In this document: positions 43,163-50,742 of the stretch, one piece after another
How positions within the stretch are numbered: the stretch's first letter is position 1
How the letters are laid out: the number at the start of each line of letters is the position of its first letter
Source: Gluconacetobacter sacchari
GTDB lineage: Bacteria; Pseudomonadota; Alphaproteobacteria; Acetobacterales; Acetobacteraceae
NCBI RefSeq assembly: GCF_014174255.1
Contig: NZ_JABEQJ010000013.1
Span: 1 to 64,000 of the forward strand
Direction of reading: 5' to 3'
Length of the DNA stretch: 64,000 nucleotides
Made by a program: the position numbers and the translations under genes
The notes under the pieces: model-generated
Database searches by the model: none
Seen by the model: only the letters and a program-made list of their open reading frames with translations
What the model was told of the DNA's origin: nothing

Positions 43163-43780
43163 TCATGCCGCGCGGGGCCGCGCGTCCAGATAGGATTGCA
43201 CCGAGACATGGCCGGTTTCCCCGGCGACGACGAGGCTTTCCAGATGTTCGCGATTATTGACCAGGCCCTTGGCCACGATCGTGCCGGATGCATCGAGCAG
43301 CAAAGCGAAGGGCAGTTTGTCGATGCCGAGCACGCGCCCGATCTCGGGATCGTTGACGAAACGCGACGGCGGCAGCCCGAAACGGGCAACCAGGTCCTGC
43401 TGCATCGCGTCGGTATCGTCGCCCAGGCACAGCAGGGCGAGGGCTTCACGCCGCGCGAAATCCTGCGCGATGGGCAGCATCTTGCGGGAGATGGGGCAGG
43501 TGCCCGACACGAACAGCAGCAGCGTGCGCGTGCCCGCGGGTTGCGGGCCGCCCACCGTCAGCGCCGTGCCGTCCAGCGCGCGCAGGGGGTGCGCCGCCAG
43601 GGTCTGGCCGGGGGCCGGACCGCCGGACGTCATCAGCGCGCCGACCGGCGCCACCCTGGCGAACAGATGCCGCATGCGCCGGAACAGCAGGCCCAGCACC
43701 GGCGCCAGCGCCAGCAGCAGCAACCAGTCCAACGCCTGGGCCCAGGCCAGGACCGTCATCGATGCCGCCTGCTCCATCAC
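43163..43780 (-). CDS. second MauD-like protein with CPIS instead of CPxC
   Basis: This 205-residue protein has an N-terminal membrane anchor (residues about 12-33) and a thioredoxin-like periplasmic domain. The redox site reads FVSGTCPISRKMLPIA: Cys95 is kept and the second Cys is Ser98. It shares PAGTRTLLLF, IDKLPFALLLDASGTIVAKG and NNREHLESL with MauD proteins. The start at 43780 overlaps the heavy-chain stop (ATGA). It lies directly upstream of the light chain. A monothiol MauD could bind or trap the light chain rather than shuffle its disulfides; this is inference. Confidence 0.8.
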   Translation of the reverse strand: MMEQAASMTVLAWAQALDWLLLLALAPVLGLLFRRMRHLFARVAPVGALMTSGGPAPGQTLAAHPLRALDGTALTVGGPQPAGTRTLLLFVSGTCPISRKMLPIAQDFARREALALLCLGDDTDAMQQDLVARFGLPPSRFVNDPEIGRVLGIDKLPFALLLDASGTIVAKGLVNNREHLESLVVAGETGHVSVQSYLDARPRAA

Positions 43781-44952
43781 CCGTTACCGGCCGGGAGGTC
43801 GGGCGCCACGATCATCGACTGGGCGTGCGCCTCGACCGTGCGGCGGACGGCGCCGGTCCGCGCGTCGATCACGATCATCGTGCCATCCTGCGACGTGGCA
43901 TAGAGCAGCGGGGCGGCGTCGCCGCTGACGGCGATGCCCCGCGCGGGCATCGGCAGGTCGATGCGCCGCACCAGCGCATGGCGGGCGGGATCGAGTTCCC
44001 ATATCTCGGTGCCGTCGGTCTTGTGCGTCCAGTACGTGCCGACATGCATCAGCACGAACAGATGGCCGCTGGCGCGGTTCCAGGCGAAGGGCTGCTTGCC
44101 GCCGGGGCGCCAGGCCTGTTCCTGGACGCCGGTACCGGCCACGGGCTGGCCGGCCGCCGCCTGGATCGACCAGGGGGCCGCGATAGCGGGCTTCTGGCCC
44201 AGCGTGGCCGCGTAGACCTTGCCGGTATAGGAGACGAACAGCGCGTGGCCGGTTGCGCGGTCGACCAGTCCCTGCTCGAAGATCGGGTCGTTATTGGCGT
44301 CGAAGAACGGCGCGGTGTGGGTCACGGTCGGAGTGTCGCCACCCGCATAGCCGACATTGGTCAGCGAGCCGTCGCCGCACAGGCTGGAAAATCCGTTCTG
44401 CTTCCATGGAAAGACCAGGGCGCAGCCGGGGATGTCGACCGTGCGCGCCACGGCGCCCTTCGACAGATCGACGATCGTGACCGAGGTTGCCGGGCTCATG
44501 TCGAAGACATAGCCCCATCTGCCGTCGGGACTGACATCGAAATCCTGGCCTTTATACACCGCCAGCGCGCGGGGCGGCAGCGTGATCTCGCGCCGCAGGG
44601 CCAGGGTATGGGCGTCATATTCCTGGATCAGATCCTGCCGCGTGCCGTGATCGACACGCGACCAGATCGTGTCGGCGACGTAGAAGGTGCGCCGGTCGGG
44701 CGACAGCGCGATATTGCCCAGGATGCTGGCCGGCAGCGTGCCCAGGATCCTGCCCGCGTCGGCGTCGTAGATCGTATAGGCGTCGCGGTCGGTCGCCGGC
44801 AGGACCCAGTGTGCGCCGACCGCCGGCAGCGTCGCCACGTCGCTCTGCTCGGCCTGCAGGACGGGGGGCGCCGCCCGCGCAAGGCCGGCCGGTGCCAGCA
44901 GCAGCGCGGCCATCGCCGCGCGCCGCGCGGCCTTCCTGTTCCAATTCACCAT
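43777..44952 (-). CDS. mauB: TTQ amine dehydrogenase heavy (alpha) chain
   Basis: The heavy chain forms a seven-bladed beta-propeller that holds the TTQ light chain in the periplasmic enzyme. The 391-residue precursor has a signal peptide (ARRAAMAALLLAPAGLARA). Typical blocks are HWVLPATDRDAYTIYDADAG, FYVADTIWSRVDHGTRQD, WGYVFDMSPATSVTIVDL, and HLFVLMHVGTYWTHKTDGTE. This assigns it to the methylamine/aromatic amine dehydrogenase heavy-chain family. It starts 27 bases after the TonB receptor gene on the same strand and overlaps the CPxS MauD gene. Confidence 0.93.
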   Translation of the reverse strand: MVNWNRKAARRAAMAALLLAPAGLARAAPPVLQAEQSDVATLPAVGAHWVLPATDRDAYTIYDADAGRILGTLPASILGNIALSPDRRTFYVADTIWSRVDHGTRQDLIQEYDAHTLALRREITLPPRALAVYKGQDFDVSPDGRWGYVFDMSPATSVTIVDLSKGAVARTVDIPGCALVFPWKQNGFSSLCGDGSLTNVGYAGGDTPTVTHTAPFFDANNDPIFEQGLVDRATGHALFVSYTGKVYAATLGQKPAIAAPWSIQAAAGQPVAGTGVQEQAWRPGGKQPFAWNRASGHLFVLMHVGTYWTHKTDGTEIWELDPARHALVRRIDLPMPARGIAVSGDAAPLLYATSQDGTMIVIDARTGAVRRTVEAHAQSMIVAPDLPAGNG

Positions 44953-44979
44953 CGCCGCCTGCCCCCGTTGACCCCAAGA

Positions 44980-47550
44980 TCAGTATTCGGCGCTGATCGT
45001 GCCGAAATATTCCCGCACCGCGCCGCGCTCCAGCGACTGGTAGTCCCCGCCATCGCCGGACTGGCCGCCGATCGGGAAGCCGTTCTCGCCCATCATCGCG
45101 ATATATTTCTGGTTGAACAGGTTATAGACCTCGAACGCCAGCGTCACGTTCTTCAGCACGCTCAGATTGCCGAAACGGTATTTGGCGCCCAGATTGGCCA
45201 GCCAGTACGGCGCGATGCTGGTGTCGTTCAGATAGGAGAAATAGCGCTTGCCGTAGTAGTTCACGTCGAAATGGGCGGACGCGCCCTTGTATTCATACCC
45301 CAGGCTGGTCTTGTACATCAGCGGCGGGTAGGCGACCATCTGCTTGCCCTTGATGTCGCAGTCGCCATCGAGCGGGCAGATATTGACATGGTCCGCGTAG
45401 GCGAAGTGGTTGTAGCTGATCGAGTTGGTCCATGTCAGGCCGCGCGCCAACCCTTCGAACGGCTGCACTGTCAGCGACGCGTCGGCGCCCCACATCGTCG
45501 CGTGCTTCGAATTCACCACCGAGGTGACCGGGTTGTTCAGCGAGCCGACCGAGGCCGAGATCAGGCGGTTATAGGCATCGGAATGATAGCCGTCGACCGA
45601 GGCCTGGATCTTGCGCGAGGTGTAGCGGTAGCCGACCACATAGGAGAAATCACGCTCGTTCGGCAGGCTGTGCTGGAGGGATTTGAACGTGTCCTGCGAC
45701 GACACCGCCCAGGGAGAGACCTCGCCCCCCGAAGGCGCCACCATGAACGGGCGCATGTTCTCGGCGAAATCGAAATAGACTTCGTGGCCCCGGCCGAAAT
45801 GATAATCGAGATTGACGGCCGGAAGGAAGGCGGCGGCCGAGGTCATCGATCCGTTGGGCAGGCCCGAATCGGCACCGACGCCCGTGCCGTACCCGGCATT
45901 GACATTGCCGTAATATGCGCCGCCCGCCGTCGTCTGCAACACCGAGCGGAAGCCGTACGTCACGGTCAGCCCCTCCACCGGGCGCCAGGCATCCATCAGA
46001 TGGAACTGGAAGCTGTTGGTCGTCCACTTGAAGCCGTAGCCCTGCATGAATGCCGGACCATAGGTGGTGTAGGGGCCGACCGTCTGGAGCGGGGCGCCCT
46101 GGCCGTAGACCGGCTCGTTGTACCAGAACAGGTCGGCGCGCTGGGAATTGTTTTCATACCAGCCACCGGCACTGATGGTGTGGTGCCCGATCCGCCAGGT
46201 GAAGGCGCTGGTAAAGCCGAAGCGCTGGTAGGACGGCTGCCAGACCTCCTCCGACAGCGGCGCGCCGGTGCCCGGCGACGGAGTCGTGGGGGCGCCATAT
46301 GTCGCATGCCCGTCGTACGCGGCACCGTAGAACACCGTATTCCAGCGCAGGCGGTCGGTCAGCGCCAGGTCGGCGTTGATGTGGCCCAGGAAATCCTGTG
46401 ACGCCTGCCCGGCGTCATAGAACGCGGTTTCCGCGCCCTGGTCGGTCAGCGCCCAGGAGGCCGGAATCGTCGGGCTGGTGCCCGCCGGGAAGATCAGGTT
46501 CGTGCCGCCGACATTATAGGTGCCGGGGCCGGTATAATTCACCAGGCCGGAATTCACATAGGTATATTCCGAGGCATTGTAGCCGCCCCGGTAGTTCGGT
46601 GCCCAGGATTCCGTCCGCCAGCCGGCATTCTGGAGAATGCTGAGCGACTTGTCCGCATAGCCCCAGACCGCGGCATTGTTCCAGTTGAACGACGCGGTGA
46701 TCCGGCTGTCGCTGCCGACCGGCTGGACGAGCTTGGCGTTTACCGTCTGCATGAAACCCGGCGTCGCGGCGTCGTATTTCCGTTCGTCCGAACGCTGGTA
46801 GGCGATGTAGAATTTCGTGCCGCTCCGGTTCAGCACGCCGCTGTCGGCGCGGACGTAGGTGCGCAGCGTGCCGTAGCTGCCGAACACCTGCGAAACCTTG
46901 GCCGCCGTCCGGTCCTTGGGGTCGGTGGTATGGAAGCGCATCGTGCCGCCGAGGCTGGAATTGCCCGGCAGGTCGACGCCCCCCGCGCCCTGCGAGACCT
47001 CGACGCCCTGGATATCGTCGGAAATCCAGGCATCGGCGATGTTGATGCCGTTGACGCTGATATAGGTCTGGTCGTTGAGCGGGACGCCATCCAGCGTCAT
47101 GCCGATCGAATCCTGGAAGAAGCCGCGCACATAGACGCTGGTGCCCCAGGTATCGAGACCCAGCGGATCGCTGGAACTGAAGCTGACGCCCGGCAACTGG
47201 CCGACCGCTTTCAGAATGTTCGTGCCCGCCACCTGTGATTCCAGCATCGCGCGGGTGACGCTGGTCTCGGCGCTGTGGGAGGCATGGCGGCTGCCCAGGA
47301 CGTCCAGCGCCTCCGCCGCCGCGCGCGGCACGACCGGCTGGGCCGCCGGGCCCGGGACGTGGCGAGACTTCGGCGCCGCGTGCGCGGCCTTCTTCGCGGA
47401 CGGTGCCGATGCCGTGGCGGGCTCCGCCGCCGCCCGGGCGAAAGCCGGGGCGGCGATCAGGCCGCCGATGACGCTGCTCAGAACCGCCGTGCCCAATAGC
47501 CGAGCGCGCAGGAATTGTCCGTCTCGCACCCAAACCCGTCCTGCTCGCAT
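44980..47550 (-). CDS. TonB-dependent receptor heading the amine dehydrogenase operon
   Basis: This is an outer-membrane receptor of about 856 residues. The signal peptide (LLGTAVLSSVIGGLIAAPAFA) is followed by a Pro/Ala-rich linker. The plug contains ILKAVGQLPGVSFSSSDPLG and SVYVRGFFQDSIGMTLDGVP. The beta-barrel ends YFGTISAEY. I use the ATG at 47550, preceded by GAAGAGG; an ATG at 47595 with GGAG is also good and would add 15 residues across a run of eight G. It is 27 bases from the heavy-chain gene, so receptor and enzyme are likely coexpressed. The ligand may be an amine compound or a metal chelate. Confidence 0.88.
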   Translation of the reverse strand: MRAGRVWVRDGQFLRARLLGTAVLSSVIGGLIAAPAFARAAAEPATASAPSAKKAAHAAPKSRHVPGPAAQPVVPRAAAEALDVLGSRHASHSAETSVTRAMLESQVAGTNILKAVGQLPGVSFSSSDPLGLDTWGTSVYVRGFFQDSIGMTLDGVPLNDQTYISVNGINIADAWISDDIQGVEVSQGAGGVDLPGNSSLGGTMRFHTTDPKDRTAAKVSQVFGSYGTLRTYVRADSGVLNRSGTKFYIAYQRSDERKYDAATPGFMQTVNAKLVQPVGSDSRITASFNWNNAAVWGYADKSLSILQNAGWRTESWAPNYRGGYNASEYTYVNSGLVNYTGPGTYNVGGTNLIFPAGTSPTIPASWALTDQGAETAFYDAGQASQDFLGHINADLALTDRLRWNTVFYGAAYDGHATYGAPTTPSPGTGAPLSEEVWQPSYQRFGFTSAFTWRIGHHTISAGGWYENNSQRADLFWYNEPVYGQGAPLQTVGPYTTYGPAFMQGYGFKWTTNSFQFHLMDAWRPVEGLTVTYGFRSVLQTTAGGAYYGNVNAGYGTGVGADSGLPNGSMTSAAAFLPAVNLDYHFGRGHEVYFDFAENMRPFMVAPSGGEVSPWAVSSQDTFKSLQHSLPNERDFSYVVGYRYTSRKIQASVDGYHSDAYNRLISASVGSLNNPVTSVVNSKHATMWGADASLTVQPFEGLARGLTWTNSISYNHFAYADHVNICPLDGDCDIKGKQMVAYPPLMYKTSLGYEYKGASAHFDVNYYGKRYFSYLNDTSIAPYWLANLGAKYRFGNLSVLKNVTLAFEVYNLFNQKYIAMMGENGFPIGGQSGDGGDYQSLERGAVREYFGTISAEY

Positions 47551-47710
47551 GTGGCCTCTTCCCCCCCCAACGCGGCGTCGCGCGTTCATAGCCATGGACA
47601 TCTCCGTGAATGCAGTCTCGAAACAAGGACGGTCCGCTGACAAGATATATTGCGATCGCCCGGCGGCTTTCGCCGGAACAGATGCGCCCGCGACACACCC
47701 GTTAGTCTAT

Positions 47711-47737
47711 CGAAATAATGTGCAACAGTTGCTTTCG
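47711..47737. promoter_or_regulatory. nested inverted repeat in the LysR/TonB-receptor divergent promoter
   Basis: GCAAC-A-GTTGC (47722-47732) is a perfect inverted repeat, flanked by CGAAA (47711-47715) and TTTCG (47733-47737). It lies in the 262-base divergent spacer, roughly midway. It is the best candidate for the LysR operator, though it is not a strict T-N11-A site. Confidence 0.45.
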
Positions 47738-47812
47738 TTGCCCTCGTGGTGACAAAAAGGCACCATTCTCCTGATCGCACCAATCGTTTGTTTCCTTCGT
47801 TCCGGGCATTCC

Positions 47813-48763
47813 ATGGCAGACAGACGCGCTTTTCCGCCCTTTGGCCCGCTCCGTGCCTTCGACGCGTTCGGCCGCACGCGTGGCATTCGCCGCGCGGCGG
47901 AATGGCTGCGGATCGATCATGCCGTCGTCAGCCGCCATCTGCGCGCCCTGGAAAAATGGGCCGGCGTGCGGCTGCTGGATCGGCCCGGCGGGGGACTGAC
48001 CGAGGCGGGCAGGATCTATCATGAGCGGATCGCCACCGCGCTGGACGAGATCGCCCGCGCCACCGAGGCCCTGCGCGCCGGCGACCTGCCGCAACTGAGC
48101 GTCTGGTGCGTGCCGGGCTTCGCCTTTCACTGGCTGGTCCGCCGGCTGGGCAGCTTTCGCGCCGACTATCCGGATATCGACCTGCTGCTGCGCCCGGCCG
48201 ATGCCCGCGCCCGCTTCTGGTCCGATGGGGTCGATGCCGATATCCGCTACCAACTGGACGGCAGGCACCACGAGCCGCAGCCGGGCATCCGCCAGGCGGA
48301 ACTGGCCCGGCCGCCCGTCTTCCCGGTTGCCAGTCCGGATTTCCTGCGCCGCGCCGGGCCGATCCGCACGATCGGCGACCTGCTGGCGCAACCGCTGCTG
48401 GCCGAGGAGGATAGCGGCGAATGGCTGACCTGGTTCGCTCGCCAGGGCCTGGCCGCGCCGGGCATGGTTCCGGCGGTCCGGCTATGGCATGCCCATCTGG
48501 TGCTGGCCTCGGCCCGCGAGGGCCAGGGCGTGGCCCTGGCCAATCCGTTTCTGCTGGAAGACGATCTGCGCAACGGAACGCTGGTGCGGGTCGGGCCGCC
48601 GGAGGCGCCGTTCCCGGGTGTCGCGATCGGGGCCTATACGCTGTTCATCCCCGAAAATGGTTGGGACCGCCCCGCTTTGGTGCGTCTGCGCACCTGGCTG
48701 ACCCAGGTCGCCGGGGCGTTTCTGCCGCCCGAGGCGCCGCCGGGCGACCCCGGGGATGCCTGA
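47813..48763 (+). CDS. LysR-family regulator of the amine dehydrogenase locus
   Basis: This 316-residue LysR-type transcription factor has a winged helix at about residues 9-65 (FGPLRAFDAFGRTRGIRRAA, then VVSRHLRALEKWAGVRLLDR). The periplasmic-binding-protein-like effector domain covers about 90-300 with SAREGQGVALANPFLL. It is divergent from the TonB receptor/amine dehydrogenase operon and probably controls it in response to an amine or derivative. It is a clear paralogue of the LysR at 61978-62979. It belongs to the GcvA-like branch. Confidence 0.92.
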   Translation: MADRRAFPPFGPLRAFDAFGRTRGIRRAAEWLRIDHAVVSRHLRALEKWAGVRLLDRPGGGLTEAGRIYHERIATALDEIARATEALRAGDLPQLSVWCVPGFAFHWLVRRLGSFRADYPDIDLLLRPADARARFWSDGVDADIRYQLDGRHHEPQPGIRQAELARPPVFPVASPDFLRRAGPIRTIGDLLAQPLLAEEDSGEWLTWFARQGLAAPGMVPAVRLWHAHLVLASAREGQGVALANPFLLEDDLRNGTLVRVGPPEAPFPGVAIGAYTLFIPENGWDRPALVRLRTWLTQVAGAFLPPEAPPGDPGDA

Positions 48764-48793
48764 AACGCCGCGCGACCGTCCCTTCCCGGATGT

Positions 48794-49573
48794 TCAGCCG
48801 GCGATCTGGTCGAACAGCGCGACGTCCCGGCGATAGAACGCGAGGATGCGCGCCCGCTGCCGGTCGGTCGGCACCAGGCCATGGGGCCGGCCCTCGTTCA
48901 GGTGCGGCGCGCGGACGGTGCCCAGTCCCGGCACCCGGTCGGACAGGCGCGCGATATCGTCCATGCGCAGCAGGTGCCGTACCAGGCACCGCCCGGCCCG
49001 GTCGGCGACGTACCAGGATTGCGGACGGAAGATATGGTCCATGCCATAGACCGACCCGGCCTGCTCGACATGATCGAGCGCGTCGTCAAGCGAGCGGAAG
49101 CGCATATACCGGTCGCGGAATCCGGACGCGACCATGCGGTCGCGGCTGCCGCCGTTGCGGGCATAGCTGTAGGCCGACAGGAAGCGGTCCACCGGGTCGC
49201 GCAGGATCGCGAAGCTGGGCAAGGCACGCGCCATGTCCGGCATCACCCCCTGATAATAGCGGATGGATTCGTGCGAGACCGGCTGGCCATAGACGGCGGT
49301 GGCGACCGAGGTCCCGGCATTCTTCGGCACGTGGATGAACAGGGCGCCGCGCCGGGCGATCAGCGCCATGCGATCGCGCCGCTTCGCCCCCATGGGCAGG
49401 CGGACGCCGGCCCGCCCCGTCCATTCGTGAATGTCCGTCGGCAGATGGAACCCCATGAGACGGGCCACATGCGCGAAAGCCCGGGCGGAAGGCGCCGCCG
49501 CGCGCTCCCGCTCGGAAGGTCCGATGTCCGTGGCCGCCTGCAAGGCTGAAATCGTCTTCTGTTGGACAGCCAT
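48794..49573 (-). CDS. sulfotransferase family protein
   Basis: This 259-residue cytoplasmic protein resembles PAPS-dependent sulfotransferases of the sulfotransferase-2/heparan type. The 5'-phosphosulfate loop is FIHVPKNAGTSVATAVYG (residues 79-96). The 3'-phosphate motif is ILRDPVDRFLSAYSYA (123-138). A late basic region follows. Targets in bacteria are usually sugars, lipids or surface polymers. GGGGGA precedes the ATG at 49573. It is convergent with the LysR gene; the methyltransferase gene lies upstream on the same strand. Confidence 0.8.
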   Translation of the reverse strand: MAVQQKTISALQAATDIGPSERERAAAPSARAFAHVARLMGFHLPTDIHEWTGRAGVRLPMGAKRRDRMALIARRGALFIHVPKNAGTSVATAVYGQPVSHESIRYYQGVMPDMARALPSFAILRDPVDRFLSAYSYARNGGSRDRMVASGFRDRYMRFRSLDDALDHVEQAGSVYGMDHIFRPQSWYVADRAGRCLVRHLLRMDDIARLSDRVPGLGTVRAPHLNEGRPHGLVPTDRQRARILAFYRRDVALFDQIAG

Positions 49574-49749
49574 GGCAGTTCCCCCGTTCGAGACAGACGA
49601 GGCAACCTAACAGAAGAAACCGCCACGGAAAGCCGCACGACCGGCCATGTTACATTTGGAAATTATTTGAACGATTGGAAATAACTCTCTTTTCCGATCC
49701 TTCGCCTGATCTTGCTTCCCGCAAGCCGTCCTCGTTTAAGAATGACGAT

Positions 49750-50541
49750 TTACCGCGCCGGCTTGCGGAATTTCAGCACGACCTGATCGGTATGGCCCCG
49801 GATCGCGGGGTCGAACACCGGCAGGTCGTGGGCGTCGTTGGGGTTGGCCAGGACCTTGCTTTCGCTTTCGAAATGGAAGCCCGCCGCCTCGACCTGCCGG
49901 CGGATGATCGCCGGATCGATCCGGTGCAGTTTCGTCACGTCGCCGCCCACGGCGGGATCGGCCACATGGTCGACCACGATGAACGCGCCGCCCGGACGCA
50001 ATGCGGCGAAGACCGACTTGTCGAACGCCAGCGCCGCGTCGGCGCCGGCACCGTAATAGACGTCGTGATAATTCTGCGATGTCCAGGCCAGGTCGAGCGG
50101 CCGGGGCAGGCTCAGCGCGTCCAGGGGCTGGATCACGACCGAGACGTTGGAGAAGACCGGCATCGCGGCGATGGCCTTGACGGCGTCCGCCGCCGCGGGC
50201 TTCTTCGCCACCAGCCCAGTCGGCACCACGGCCCAGACATGGCCCTCGCCGCCGACCACGTTGCTGAACAGGCGGGTGAAATATCCCCGGCCCGGCATCA
50301 CGTCGGCGACGTTCATGCCGCGCTTCAGCCCCGCGAAGGCCAGCAGGCTGGCCGGCTTGCGATCCTTGTCGCGGGCGACGTCCTCGGCCGGCCGATCCTT
50401 GTTGGCGACCGCCGCGGCGATCCCGACCGCGGCCCCGCGCCGGCCCTGATAGAGGGGGGACTGCGCGCCGGCCGGCGCGATGGCGGCGGCCGCGACGGCC
50501 GCGCCCATCATGACGGTCACGAGAAAAGTCCGAACGGCCAT
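49750..50541 (-). CDS. exported SAM-dependent methyltransferase-like protein
   Basis: This 263-residue class I methyltransferase-fold protein resembles the predicted methyltransferase group COG4798. A signal peptide is evident (RTFLVTVMMGAAVAAAAIAP, then AGAQ). The SAM-binding region is GMNVADVMPGRGYFTRLFSN, with NYHDVYYG and LRPGGAFIVVDHVAD in later strands. A periplasmic location is unexpected for an enzyme that needs SAM. The ATG at 50541 follows GGAGAAGCAAGG. It lies 201 bases downstream of a siderophore-type receptor. The function is unknown. Confidence 0.78.
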   Translation of the reverse strand: MAVRTFLVTVMMGAAVAAAAIAPAGAQSPLYQGRRGAAVGIAAAVANKDRPAEDVARDKDRKPASLLAFAGLKRGMNVADVMPGRGYFTRLFSNVVGGEGHVWAVVPTGLVAKKPAAADAVKAIAAMPVFSNVSVVIQPLDALSLPRPLDLAWTSQNYHDVYYGAGADAALAFDKSVFAALRPGGAFIVVDHVADPAVGGDVTKLHRIDPAIIRRQVEAAGFHFESESKVLANPNDAHDLPVFDPAIRGHTDQVVLKFRKPAR

Positions 50542-50742
50542 GCCTTGCTTCTCCATACCCGCGCCGGCAGCCCGCCTGACCGGTCGCCCGTGCCCGGAAT
50601 CCTCTGCCGGGACATGCGCTGACCATAAGGCCGATTCGAAACAGGCGGAAGGGCACCCCGGCCTCCAACGAACCGGCCGGGGGAACGTTCCGGCCCATGC
50701 CCTACCGAGGCAGGTCTCCATGATCGGGCCGGGCGGCGGCCG

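Noticed and set aside
41986-43449. A 487-codon minus frame running through cytochrome c and upstream over the light chain
   Set aside because: Only the last 176 codons, from 42516, encode the cytochrome with its signal peptide. The upstream part is out of frame with the genuine MauA and MauD-like genes.
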